64,000 bases of DNA from Leucosporidium creatinivorum. Its lineage: Eukaryota; Basidiomycota; Microbotryomycetes; Leucosporidiales; Leucosporidiaceae. The notes under the pieces were generated by a model. That model ran no database searches. It was not told the DNA's origin and saw nothing but the letters and a program-made list of their open reading frames with translations. Both the position numbers and the translations under genes were made by a program. Position 1 is the first letter of the stretch. Each line of letters starts with the position of its first letter. Shown here in pieces: positions 33,580-45,162 of the stretch. Location of the stretch: positions 117,974 through 181,973 of the forward strand of contig BCKL01000018.1 of assembly GCA_001600635.1 (NCBI GenBank), in the 5' to 3' direction.

Positions 33580-36500
33580 ATGGCGCCGCCTGTAGCCCAG
33601 CCGAGCGACCCAACGTTCGGCTTCCCCTTCGAGCCCTACAGCATCCAACGCGACCTAATGCAGCACTTGTACTCTTCTCTCGTCGCCGGGCAGGTCACGG
33701 TCGTCGAATCGCCTACTGGGACTGTACGTCTCTCCCAGCTACTCCTACGCGCTCAAGCTAATGAGGGCGATGTAACAACAGGGCAAATCCCTCTCCCTCA
33801 TCTCCTCGACCCTCTCTTACCTCCGCGACGCCCGCTCTCTCACGCGGGACGCACTCGTCGCTTCTATTCGAGCGCAGGTGGAGCAGAAGATGGGGGAGGA
33901 GGAGCCGGAGTGGGTGGTGGAACATGAGATTGAGAAGAGAGTGAAGGAGTTGGAGAGGGAGGAAGAGGGGTTGGAGGAGAGGTTGAGAGCTGTTAGGAGG
34001 GGAGAGGAGGAGATGAGCAGAAGGGAGATGCAGGGGAGCGGGAGGGCGGGAATGGGGAGGAGGAAGAAGTTGGTGAGTTTTTCTGTAGTTCACTCGGTCT
34101 GCTCTCCTGCCGCTGCTGATAGGTGTGGACGCCTCGAACAGAAACTCGGCGAAGGCAAGGAAGGAGGCGCGAGGCTCGTGGATGATGAGGATGAGTTTGC
34201 GCCGGAGCCGTACTTTGAGAATGAGGAGGAGAAGAAGAAGGTCGAGGAGAATGGGGTGGATAACTTTAGTCCGGCGGTGAGGGAGATGATGCAGAAGTGA
34301 GTTTCTGGCTTGCTCGGCGATGGGGAGGGAGGGGCACTGATGCTGTTGCTGCGGTGCAGGATGAATGGAGGCGGCTCTTCGAATGCTAAGGAGGACGAGG
34401 AGCCCGATGTTAGCAAGGTGCGTTCTTCGAGTGAGGCCCGCAGCGTCGACCGAGCTGACCTCCCCTGTCCGCATGAACAGATCTACTTCGCCTCCCGCAC
34501 CCACTCGCAACTCTCCCAATTCGTCGCCGAGCTGCGCAAGACATCCTTCTCCCGTTCCAACCCCCTCTCCGACCCATCTCTCCCCACTCCCTCACCACCA
34601 CCCCCCTCCTCCCTCGACCGACCCGTCCGCCTCATCCCCCTCGGCTCGCGCCAGAACCTCTGCATCAACGACGACGTGCGGAGAAAGAGTGGAGGCAGTA
34701 ATGAGGCGATGGGGGATATGTGTCTTGAGTTGCAGAAGGGGGGGAAGGAGGGCAAGAGGTGTCAGTTTTTGCCGCCGATTGGGGAGGGGGCAAAGTTGAA
34801 TGAGTTTAGGGATAAGGCGCTGGTGAGTTTTGTGGAGGTGGTCAATAAAGAGGTTGAGAGGCTGATGGCTTGATGATGTATAGGCTACTGTGCACGACAT
34901 TGAGGATATCGAGGATCTCGGGCGGAGGACGGCGACTTGCCCTTACTATGGCTCGAGGAAGGCCGTTCGAGCAGCCGAGGCGAGTCTCTTCGCTTTCTGT
35001 TGGCTGAAAGCTCTCCGCTAACCGCTCTTCTGCTCACAGATTGTCACCGTGAGCCAGACTCTCGATTACTCTTTCCCCTCGCCGAGTAACTGACCCTCCC
35101 CCTCTAGCTCCCCTACAACATGCTCATGTCCAAGTCGGCTCGAGAAGCGCTCGGCATCTCGCTCAAGGAGTCTGTGACCTCTCGCCCTCTCCTCTTCTCC
35201 GCCCGCTAACCCTCTTGCCCTGCACCCAGCCACATCGTCGTCGTCGACGAAGCGCACAACCTTATCGACTCGATCCTCCAACTCCACAGCGTCAGTATAA
35301 CCTCCACCATGCTCCTGTCGATCCGCTCGGCCCTTCTCACCTACATCAACAAGTTCAAGAACCGCTTCACCGGCGCCAACGCTTCCTACCTCAAGCAGCT
35401 CGCGCTGGTTCTTAAAGGGTTGAGCGAGTTTGTGGCCAAGTGGGCGGGAGAGGGGAAGAAGGAGGAGTTGATGGATGTCAATAAGGTGTTGGGCGGAAAG
35501 AGTGGAGGTGCGCTGGATCAGATCAACTTGCTCAAGTTGGATCAGTACCTCAAGACGTCGAGGATTGCGAGAAAGGTGAGTTGGTGTGGAGCATACAGAG
35601 TAGTTCTTGACTGACCTTGACCGTCCTACAGATCGGCGGCTATGTTGACAGCCTCGCCGACGAGCAAACGGCGAAAGGTGAGCTCGGCTTAGCTCCTCTT
35701 CCTCTCGCCTCGGCTGACCGCCCTTCATCTACAAAGGACGACAAGCGCTCCGCTCCAACGCTACTCGCAACCTCCAACGCATCCAAGACTTCATCCTCTC
35801 TCTTGCCAACGCCGACCGCGACGGCCGGATCCTCCTCACCGCCGAGACGATTACCTCCGCCGCTCCTTCCGCCTCCTCCTCAACGATCAAGCCTGCAGCG
35901 ACGAAAGCGTCGCCCGCAGCACCTCCGCCCACTACTCGCGTCGAGGTCACCCTCAAGTACATGCTCCTCGCGCCTTCGGAATCCTTCCGCGATGTCGCCG
36001 AGGAGGCAAAGTCAATCGTCCTCGCCGGAGGGACGATGGCGCCGGTGAGTTGGCCGTTGATAATATCAGCTTTGGCCTCATCTCTGAACTCTGTTAACCC
36101 CCTGCGCCTCGAGCAGATGAGCGACTTCCGCACTCAACTCTTCCCTTACATCCCCGAGGAGCGCTTCTCCACCTTCTCCTGCGGTCACGTCGTTCCAGCA
36201 GACCATGTCGCCACTTTCGCCGTCGGTAAAGGACCAACAGGCGTCAAGCTCGAGTTCAAGTTCGATCGGCGCAAGGATGAGAAGCTGGTGAGTTCAGTCT
36301 CCCCTTCATCTCCCGGCGCCGAGCTGATGCGAGAGCCGACACAGCTCGACGAGCTCGGACAGTCTATCGTCAATATCGCGCAAGTCGTTCCGAAGGGCAT
36401 CGTCGTCTTTGTGCCGAGCTACGACTTTCTCAACCAAGTTCAGGCGAGGTGGGACGCTTCGGGCATGATAAAGAGGCTGAAGCAGAAGAAGAAGGTGAGC

Positions 36501-37407
36501 GGACAATCTGAGTACGACCTTGAGTCGCTCGCTGATCCCTATCGTACACCTCGTAGACCTTCTGGGAACCCAAGGCGAGCGGCGATGTCGATATGACCCT
36601 GAGGGAGTATTCGGCGGCTAACGCTGGTGATGAGAGTGTGCGTCGTTCATCCTCACTCTTCTCTGATGAAGAGCTCTGGCTGACCCAACTCTGCTGCAGG
36701 GCGCCATCCTCTTCGCCGTGGTCGGCGCGAAGCTCTCGGAGGGCATCAACTTTGCCGACGACATGGCTCGAGGTGCGCTTTCGCCTATGCACCTATTCAA
36801 GCTGCTTTGCTGACCTCTGCTCCCTCCTCATCTCCAGCCGTCATCATCTGCGGTGGGTCTCGACGTCGCCTTTTGACCTCGGCGATTGCTCATCGCCCGC
36901 GCTTCCTCCCTACAGGCATTCCCTACCCCAACTCCAACTCGACCGAGCTCAAGGAGCGCATGGCGTACCTCAAGTCGACTCCAGCTTCCGTATCGCGCCC
37001 CTCGGGATCCGCCGACGCCGGTCAAGTGCTTTGTAGGTCCCTCGCGTCTCTTCGGCGAGGTCGCTGCTTGCCTCACCCTGCCCGAAACTAACCTCGCCCG
37101 ATCCTACCCGCAGACCAGAACCTCGCCTTCCGCGCCGTCAACCAGTCCATCGGTACGCCCCTTCTCTCCGCTCGGCGATTCCTCCCCCTCGCTGACCTCG
37201 CTCCTTCCCACAGGTCGAGCCATCCGCAACGCCCGCGATTGGGCCGCCATCATCCTCCTCGACGAGCGCTACCAGCAGTCATCCAAGAAGGCTCAGCTGC
37301 CGGGCTGGTTGGGGAGCAACGTCGAGAGTCCGCCGGCTTTCGGCGCGTTGATGAAGAGCCTGAGTGGGTTTGTGAGGAGGAGAAAGGCGGCTAGTGGGGT
37401 CATCTAA
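33580..37407 (+). CDS. CHL1: Chl1/DDX11-family iron-sulfur DNA helicase
   Basis: Superfamily 2 XPD-like 5'-3' helicase with a role in sister chromatid cohesion. The start gives FGFPFEPYSIQRDLMQHLYS (Q motif) and VVESPTGTGKSLSLI (Walker A). A charged insertion follows, then IYFASRTHSQLSQFVAELRK (Ia). Cysteines suited to a 4Fe-4S cluster occur in QNLCINDDV, DMCLELQK, KRCQFLP and TCPYYGSRKA. The DEAH box is HIVVVDEAHNLID. The C-terminal helicase half has FSTFSCGHVVP, GIVVFVPSYDFL, FAVVGAKLSEGINFADDMAR and motif VI in NQSIGRAIRNARDWAA. About 16 short introns. DDX11/CHL1 is preferred over RAD3 and RTEL1 because of the long inserts and the SCGH and SEGINF context. Confidence 0.9.
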
Positions 37408-37607
37408 TGTTGCTTAGAACTTGGTGTGGGTGGGAAGATGCCTACAGCTTGCTAGCTGACGGAGAGAGCTCGCTAGCTTCGAGAGCTCGTCGCAGGCGGA
37501 GGGGCGCTTCGCCACCAGATAAGCGGAGCAGGCAGCACAAACGAGACTCGAGCGCGATCGAAGCGGCTACTCCTTCACTACAACACGTCCCTTCCCTTCG
37601 GCGCGAT

Positions 37608-37829
37608 CTCGACCTCCGACGACTCGACCTAAGAGGCCCTCCCCGCCCGCTTCGGACAAGGCGACGATAGGCCGAGAGGATGGAAGAGGCGCGCCGCGTT
37701 ACGGCTGCAGCCTCTTTGGAGGAGTAATCCATCGCCCAGACGGAGTACCGCGTGCGAGGAATCGTGCTGGAATGTGTGTTGCGCTGGGATGGTTGGAGGA
37801 GGGCTCGGCGCTCGACAGTGTCGGGATGA
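37608..37829 (+). pseudogene. Relic of family 1: 5' leader fused to 3' coding end
   Basis: 37608-37655 nearly matches 56982-57028, the leader just upstream of the family 1 gene at 57052 (shared GACCTCCGACGACTCGACCT and AAGAGGCCCTC). From 37656 to 37829 the sequence aligns without gaps to the last 180 or so bases of that gene, ending in VRGIVLECVLRWDGWRRARR versus VRGVVLECVLRWDDWRRARR and a stop in the same place. About 1.25 kb present in the 57 kb copy is missing between the two parts. The aligned frame contains TAG and TAA, so it is not coding. Confidence 0.75.
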
Positions 37830-38592
37830 CGGAAAGGCCTGCTAGATGCTGGCGTTGGAGGTAAAGCTGATCCTGGATGATTCTAAATCTTGCTATGCTA
37901 CTACAGCTTTGCTCGCCATCTCCAGCCACGAGCGCGGCGAGCGTGCAGAGGCCTCGCCAATCTTCGCCGAGCTCGGCGCTCGACGCCGGCGGCCTCGTGA
38001 AGCTGCTCCGACGCGTCCCTCGACATACAGAAAGTATTTTGGGCTACTTATCCCGAGCTCATCACAAGCATTCTTCACCCCAGCCGGCTCCAGAGGATTC
38101 CTTCCCTTCTTCTCGGCCCCCGCCTTCTGCCGCGGGCGATCTTTCGGCGAAGGGGAACAGCTTCGCCTTTCTCCCTCGAGCGACAATGCTATGTACTCAT
38201 CAGCTAATTAAGGGTAGCGCTCACCTTGTCTACAGCTCAGCCTCCCAGCTTGCTTGTCTTGTCTCGATGCAGCCCTGCCGCCCTTTGTCACCCTCGACGG
38301 AAGTGGCCCGTGCGCCCCTCATTCCTGAAAGGCGGTTTTTGTCTTCGAATCGCGACAAGAGGGCGGAGGCAAGAGCGCCAGAAGACTAAAGGGATGACGC
38401 GCTACTACCGCTTCCATCTCACATGGCTGGAAGCGCTTTGTTCTGGCATGCAGAAGGAGAAGCAAGGGTCGCCGGCAGCTCTCTTGTCTCTCTACCTCTT
38501 CCACCTCGCTCGTGCAGTTCTCTCGCATTCTCTGCTGTGCTTCTACACCCTCCTCGCTGGTCGAATCTATACCCCATCACCCTTCTCCTACC
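37830..38592. other. intergenic, no recognised gene
   Basis: Plus-strand open frames (for example 37846-38211, MLALEVKLILDDSKSCYATT) overlap in several phases with no splice pattern or homology that I can see. The last 200 bp are CT-rich and likely hold the promoter of the next gene. 37408-37607 is the CHL1 3' flank. Confidence 0.3.
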
Positions 38593-39667
38593 ATGCAGAC
38601 CGCCGAAGGTGAGCTCTCTTTGTTCTCTCAGTTGTCAAGAGCGTCTCTAACTCTTCCACTCTGGCGCAGACATCAAACCCATCATTGCTGATATCAAGCC
38701 TCAGCTCCCTACTCCCGACGCCTTCCCAGTCTCCCTCAAAATCGCTTCAGCTCGGCCAACTCGAGTCTTCCTCCCTCCTCCCCGCTCCTTCTCGGCCCCT
38801 TCCTCAGCCGCCGTCCCTCCTTCGTCCCAAATACAGTCGCACATCGCTTTCGCCCTCGCTTGCGGTCGAGCGGCTCAGCTCGCGGCTCTCAAACGCGCCA
38901 TGGTCACCTCGGCGTTGGAGGCAAGGAGGCAAAGGGAAAGGGAGGTGCTGAGGTTCGACGAGACCTCGGGGAGCCGGGAAGTCATCAAGAAGAAAGACGG
39001 CGAGGGAGTCGACTCGGAAGGCGACGTCAAGATGGAGGATATGCCGAAGCCGCCGGTGGACGCTTCGGCTCGGTCGACCCCGTCGGGCGGCAACGAGGCG
39101 TCTCACTCGACCGAGAGCACCAGTAGCTTCGTGCACAGGAGACGAATAGTCACTCTGCTCCTCACCGAGCACACTACCAGGCGCCCAGCACCCTACGCCG
39201 TCCCTGCACCGAGGTCGGTCCCGAAGGTTAGCCCTTTCTTCGCACATTCTCGATGCTCGAATCTGACCACTGTGTACCTTCCATCATCATACATATACAC
39301 TACCTCTCAGCTCGCCGACGCTACAACTGCGTCATCCACTCCCCGTCAACACTCCTCGCTCACTAGTACTCGCCGACGCCTCTCACTCCCGACCTGCCTC
39401 CTCTCCCTCGCCGCTCGCTCCAAGCTCCCCTCGAAGCCCTCTCTACAAACGCCGAAGTCCCGCCCCTCGCTCATCAACACCACCTGGACCCACGCCATGA
39501 ACGAACAGCGCCGAGCCGCCTTCACTCTCAGCGCGATGGCAATGGGGAGGCTGGGAGCGATTAAAGAGGAGGCGAGTGAGGGCCTGGAGACGAGTTCAAT
39601 GTTTGATGAGGATTCCAGGCTCTGTGGACGGAGGGGGAAGGTGGTCAGGCCGCTGAGGCTTCTTTGA
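38593..39667 (+). CDS. Unknown protein
   Basis: A tiny first exon (MQTAE) is followed by a GTGAGC...GCGCAG intron and DIKPIIADIKPQLPTPDAFP, then VSLKIASARPTRVFLPPPRS. A helical Ala/Arg segment reads IAFALACGRAAQLAALKRAM, EARRQREREVLRFDE. An acidic/Ser region follows (GDVKMEDMPKPP). An in-frame segment at about 39237-39320 has intron form (CTGACC, CTCAG) and may be removed. The C-terminal part gives WTHAMNEQRRAAFTLSAMAM and ends VVRPLRLL. No family recognised. Converges on the LtrA-like gene, with stops about 120 bp apart. Confidence 0.5.
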
Positions 39668-39787
39668 GGAGGACAAAGGGGGGGGTTTGCTCGCTCGGCT
39701 CGTTTTATCTATCGTTCACTCTCGCATTAGTCGTTCTCTCTCTTTCGTACATAATAGCAAAAGCAAAGTAGTGTTTCTCAGTGACTC

Positions 39788-42185
39788 TCAGAAAGCATAC
39801 GCGAGCCTCTGCTTGGGCTGCGACATCGAACGAGAGAGTCCCGGTCAGCTCAACTCTCGGCGCTCGCAACGAAGGTCCAACTCACCCCCAACCTCGTCAC
39901 CAGCAGCACACCCACGTCTCCCTCCACCCCAGCATCATCCTCCCCCTTCTCCGCCTGCGTCAAGTGATGCCTCTCCTCCTTCACATCCCTCAAATCGACC
40001 CCCAAATCCCTCTCCAACTCCTCCTGCGCTCCTCCTCCGCCATTCTCCCTCCCATCGCGCCAGACCAGAGCCTTCTCTACCCTCGCTTCATCTTCTACCG
40101 CGCCGATCTTCCCCACCGTTTCGGCTACGACGATGAGTACGAGGATGGCAGCCACGATGGCGAGCAGCTCGGTCGAGTCGAGCGAGGTGCGAAGGGGAAT
40201 GAGAGCGAAGATGATGGAGGCGAGGAGGCGGAGGATCAGAGGGGTTGGCCAAGGGACCAAAGAGGAGCGACGGGTGTCGAGTGGGAGGTGGAGGGAGCCG
40301 AGGAGGGCGAGTGTGAGAAGAATGATGGAGAGACCGCCGCCGAACAGCCAGCGCATGCGCTGTAGAGTGAGCGAGGGTTAGCAAACTCGGGGGACAGAGT
40401 GCAGGAAGCTAAGCTCACCATCTCAGGCTCGTTGGAGTGCACGAAGCTCGCCATCGCCGAAGAGACGAGAATGAGCGCCGCAGTGAATGGGAAGTGGAGG
40501 TGGTTCCAGGAGACCTGTGTAGGAGGAGCGGTCAGCTGCCGGATGAGACGAAAAAAGCTCGAGGCTCTACCGAGGTCAACCAGTTCCTCCTCAACGCATG
40601 CAAGAAGGTTCGGCTCCCGTCTTGATCGGAATATGTCCAGCTGCAGCCGAATAAATATTAGTTGGTGCTCGCTCGGTTGGTGCTCGCTCGGTTGGTGCTC
40701 GCTCGAAAAGGGGAGAGCTACTCACTTGAGGCAGTATCCAATCGCCAATCCCAACACCGCTCGCCGATACTCGCCATGCACGCCAGCCTCTTTGCCCGTA
40801 GCTTGATAGGTCACGCTATGTGATCATCGCCGAGCAGCGTCTCAGCTCTACTCTCCCGCCCTGAACAAGAACGACTCACTTGAGGATCATCTCCCCCAAC
40901 ACCAACGTGATGAACAAATTCGTCCTCTCAATCGTATGCTCCAAATTGAGCGCCGGGGTGAAGTCCTGCGCTCCCTCTTTCTGGCTCTGCACGTCGTTTC
41001 GGCGGAGGCGCCAGAGGTGGATGAGTTTGAGGTAGAGGGCGTAGGTGTAGGAACTGAGGACTTCAGAGGCGATGGCGATGATGGGGAGGATGAGGAGGGG
41101 GGTGGTCGAGTGGAGGGAGGTGAGTGGCTGTGAAGGGAGGAGGACTCGAGAGGGTTAGCTGAGAAGAGAAGAGGATGAGGAGGACGACTGACGATGTAGA
41201 AGATACAGCCGATGAAGATGGAGAGACCGCGGAGGTAGTGGGCGTGTCGGAAACGGTGGAGGAAGGTGCCGCTGTCGCGCAAAGCAGGGTCAGCTCGATC
41301 TCGGCGATAGCGATCTTCCGCCGAGCGACTCACTAGAGGAAGCACTGCAAGATCCTCAACAGCTTGGCGACGAGGTAGAAGCCCAGAGCAGCAGCGATAT
41401 TCCTCTCCCACCCTTGCATCAATTCACACCCGCCAGGCAACAGCGTCGTCGCTCCTCCTTCTTCCTCGGCGCGCCTCAGCAAGCGATGAGCCACCGCCTC
41501 GGCCTCCCCTCCGCCCGCCTCGGGGCATTCGATCAATACAGCAGAAGCGTTTGCTCCAAAGCCGAGAAGGAGGGCCATGATAGTGAGCGTGTAGATCCGC
41601 TGCGGTACATCGTCCGTGCCCGAGGTGTTGATGAACGAGCGGACCTGTCGACCTTGCAGCGTCAGTTTCACCGTCGAGAGAGTACGAGAAGGTGGCTTAC
41701 ATCCTGCCAAACCGACCAAGCGAGGTAGAACCACACGACAAACTCAAACAGGCCCCAAGTCGAAGTAGTCTCGGCCGCCTGCTCGGCGAGTTGATGGATC
41801 CTGTCCGCCATGCTCGCTATCAGCTCTCCTCCTCCTCACCCCCGTTCTGAAGCAAGTTGAAAAGAACTCACAGCGCCACGAACGCCAAATCAAAGAACAA
41901 CTCACTCCTCGCCGCCTGTCTCTCCTCCTCCTCCCTCGCCAACACGGCGCCCTTCTCTCCTCCACTGATGATGAACTGCCTGACGAGCAGGGGTTTGAAC
42001 AAGTACCGCCAGGAGATGGGATGATGATGCTCGTGTACGTGTGGTTTGTGCTCCCTGTGATGCGAGTGAGACTGGAAGTAGCGAGGGTGCGTGTGGGCAT
42101 AGTCGAATAAGGTGGGGTGCGAGAGCGAGGGGGGCTTCTCTCGTGCTGTAGGGGAGGTGGGAGCTGCTACAGCTGGCTCGGCCAT
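39788..42185 (-). CDS. LtrA-family multi-TM protein
   Basis: Low-temperature-requirement A family, integral membrane proteins of poorly known function. The N-terminus is cytosolic and His-rich (HSHHREHKPHVHEHHHPI). Then comes the family start ARSELFFDLAFVAL and ADRIHQLAEQAAETTSTWGL, FEFVVWFYLAWSVWQD. Many hydrophobic segments follow: YTLTIMALLLGFGANASAVL, LRGLSIFIGCIFYIVS, TNLFITLVLGEMILK (the conserved E in the helix is kept), LFGGGLSIILLTLALLGSLH, LLAIVAAILVLIVVAETVG. An intron with GAGCTGACC near the 3' end joins TRLG to PKQRLAYAF, placing the stop at 39788-39790. About seven introns in all. Confidence 0.8.
40661..40705. repeat. Three copies of a 15-bp minisatellite in an LtrA-like intron
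   Basis: GTTGGTGCTCGCTCG is repeated exactly three times, at 40661-40675, 40676-40690 and 40691-40705. It lies within the intron between the exons encoding IGYCLK and LDIFRS. Confidence 0.9.
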
Positions 42186-42553
42186 CCTTTACGAGACGAG
42201 CGCGAGATGAGGCAGGAGTGGAAGATGCAAAATCGGCGAGCGAGACGGACGAGAGACTCGGAGCTGAGAGACGTCAGACGGGGTCTGTGCGTTCGAACGC
42301 GCGGATCTAGTGCAGTAGACAAGAGGCAGTAGTATGAATGTACTCAGACGGCTTTCGAGCGCTGTAGAGCTGCAGTACCAAGCGAACGAGCTCAGCAACT
42401 CGAATCTCGGTCGAGCTCTGCTTCTCGGGGCTCGTGAAGGTGCAGCTTCTCACTCGAGGCGCTTAGCCTTCCTTCGCTCGCACTCTCTCATCCTCTCATC
42501 ACAAGCACAAGAGAATCCAGCTCTTGCACCTCTCGCTCGGCTCGGCCCTCCTT
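42186..42553. promoter_or_regulatory. LtrA-like upstream region and kelch-gene 3' flank
   Basis: Both neighbours are on the minus strand. The stretch near 42287-42300 contains the palindromic GCGTTCGAACGC. No gene or RNA was recognised. Confidence 0.3.
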
Positions 42554-44788
42554 CTAAGGTCTCTCTCCCCCTTCCCCCTCCCCCTCCTCCCCCTCCCCCT
42601 CCTCAAGCTCACAAATCCTAAAATTCGTAATCTGGGGCAAAAAAGCACTTCCCCCCAGATCCAATGTCCACACCTCATCAAACACTGCTTGGCCGTTAAA
42701 GCCGCCAAAGATGAGGAGCCGCGAGTCGTGCAATATTGTTGCGTGGTAGCCGCGCGGGGAGGGGGGAAGGCCGGAGATGGGACGGGGCTCCCATTGGAGG
42801 GTTACTGTTGGTTGGGGGGGGCGTCAGCGATGGCGGCGAGAAGTGGGGAGGGAGGGTGAAAAGAAGGAGGGGGGAGCACGAACCCAGGTTGAAGAGCAGG
42901 ATCTCGGAGGAGAAGGACACGCCGTCGTGTCCGCCGATGACGAAGAGGTAGGAGCCTACTGTTGTGCAGGTGTGGGAGAGACGGGGGAAGGATTCGATCC
43001 CCTGCGTCGGCGTGGAGGGGTTGAGGCCGTACAGGTCGGGCGTGAGGTCCAGTTTGACTTCGGTCCAGAGGAGGGTTTCTGTGTGGTGTAGCAGTGGAGA
43101 TGAGGGGAGTCGCGCGGGCGGGAGAGGGAGGAAGAGGAGGGGGAGGAGAAGAGATAGGAAGGGGCGAGAGACAAGTCAGCCGAGCTCTCGAGCACCCCTC
43201 AACCGCACCTCGACTCACCCAGATCCAACACAAAGACATCACTAAAACACTCGGTCCCATCGCTCCCACCAAACACGACCGCCTTACTCCCCACCAGATT
43301 CATACTATGATACCCCCTCGCAATCGGTCTCCTTCCTCTCGTCTCCACTTCCCTCCACTCCAATTTCCCCACATCGGACACATCGAGCGAATGCACGTCG
43401 TTCAAGGCGTTCAGGCCGTTGCCGCCGCCGAAGATTAGGAGGCGGGAGTTGTAGAGCACGGAGGTGTGGGCGCGGCGCCGGGAGGGGGGAGTGCCGCGGA
43501 TGAGGGGCTTGGTCCAGGTGTTGGTTACTGTGAGTGAGTGAGAGAGGGAGAAGAGGGAGAGAGGAAGAAGCGATGAGGGTCAGCGCCGAGCTGTCGCGGT
43601 CGAGCCTCGAAGAGAGAGAGAGAGAGAGAGAGCAGAGACTCACGGGTATCAAATATGTAAGTATCGTTATAGTAATGCGGTCCATCTCCTCCACCAAAAA
43701 CGAACAGCCGTCGATCGACGAGGGTAGCCGTATGAGCTCGAGTGACGGGCGGGATCTCGCCCATGACCTTCGGCTTTGTCCAGATGAAGGTGTCTGTGGT
43801 AGCGCCGCAGAGGCTCAGCTCGTCTCTCCCTCTCACACCGGTCTCCAATCGAAGATGAACAAGACTCACCGCAATCCAACCTCCAAACATCCCGAAAGCA
43901 CCCTCCCCTGATATCACACCCACCAAAGCACCACACCTCATTCCCCACGACCGTCGCCGTATGAGCCCTCATCCCTTTGGGCACCCGACCGGAATGAGGG
44001 GTCCGGGACCAGTACATTGCTGTTGGAGGAGCGAGAGAGACTGGTGCGGAGGGGAGGAGAGGGGAGAGATGACGCCGGCTTGACGAGGAGGTGGGTGCAG
44101 GGTTAGGGACCGGGAGAGGGCGCGAGGAGACGGTGGGAGAGAGGGCGGAGGTGGTGGAGGGTTGCCGGGAGCGCGGGAGGGGAGGAGCGGGAGGAGGAGC
44201 TGCAAGAGTCGGCGCCGAGGTCGAGTTGTTCCTCGAGGCAGGAGCCGAGGTCGTATAATTCGAAGAGGAGGTGGAGGGTTGTCGCTGTAGTGGGGAGTCG
44301 GTGGTAGTAGGTAAAGCTGCCATCGAGGTAGGAGCCGCCGCTGGCCGAACGAACGAAGCCTGCGCCGAGAGGGTTCGAGGGGAAGTTGCTGTACGGGCGG
44401 CGGAGGGCGAAGCGGGAAGAGTGGGGGAAGAGACAGGTTTATACTGCGCTGGAAAGGTGGTGGTAAAGTCTGCTTCCATGTGCGACGAGTGGGAGCGCGT
44501 GCCGGCATTCGCGCGGAGGCTGTCCTTGCGTAGAGGCTGCTGGCTGGTAGCTTTTCGAACTTGGTCGTCGCTGTGATCCGAAAATGATCTGGTGTAGTCT
44601 GTTGGTGCCGAGACTACTCTATGGCCGTCGTGGTGCTCTCCTCCGGAGAAGGCTGAAGGTCGACGGTCTTGTGAGAGCAGGCGTGGGCCCAAGGAAGGGC
44701 GCGAAGGGGCGGCGGAGGACGAAGAGGAGTGCTGTAGTATTGTAGATGCGATTGAACCGCGTAGTGTGTCGGAGGAAGGGAGATCCAT
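42554..44788 (-). CDS. Six-kelch-repeat protein
   Basis: The N-terminal 250 or so residues are Ser/Pro/Thr rich and probably disordered (MDLPSSDTLRGSIASTILQH). Then six kelch blades follow: RAHTATVVGNEVWCFGG, RAHTATLVDRRLFVFGG, RAHTSVLYNSRLLIFGG, GYHSMNLVGSKAVVFGG, LSHTCTTVGSYLFVIGG and GYHATILHDSRLLIFGG. Each is followed by a D-x-x-x-x-x-[DL] strand and a W. A short acidic Glu/Gly tail ends at 42554. The plan resembles fungal kelch proteins such as Tea1/Kel-type polarity factors, but no Tea1-type coiled coil follows, so no symbol is given. Introns fall between blades. One contains an (AG)n microsatellite at about 43611-43632. Confidence 0.8.
43611..43632. repeat. (AG)n microsatellite in kelch-gene intron
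   Basis: Eleven AG units in a row on the plus strand, inside the intron after the DTYIFDT exon. The sense (minus) strand sees a CT tract near the 5' splice side. Confidence 0.85.
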
Positions 44789-45162
44789 AGTGCTGGAACG
44801 ACGAGGGCGCTCAGACGCGTATGAGAGTCCCCGTGCGCTGAGCAGTTGTAGGAGAGTTGTAGGGGCGGTAGGTGAGGCGCTAACAAGCTGTCAAAGCTGT
44901 TGCTTAATCGGAAAAAGGTCGAATGGTAAGAATGTAGTCAAAAGGCAAGCGGTGTCCGAGCTCAAATTGACGACTTGAGCTCTGAGCCAGACAAGGCTCT
45001 CCCGGCTCCCTCTCCCCCGTTCAACCTCGCCTCTGTGCTATATCGACCTACAGCTTCTAGTGTACGAGGATGGAGGCATACCCATTCCCACACATGGCTC
45101 CCACCTCTTCCCACTCGACTACAGCTGCAACCACTTCAACCCTTCATTCAACCTCAGCCAAC

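Noticed and set aside
37846-38389. Overlapping plus-strand ORFs downstream of the relic
   Set aside because: Several frames are open at once, with no splice logic or homology; treated as intergenic.
40661-40705. CRISPR-like array
   Set aside because: Three head-to-tail 15-mers with no spacers inside an intron; a minisatellite in a eukaryotic genome.
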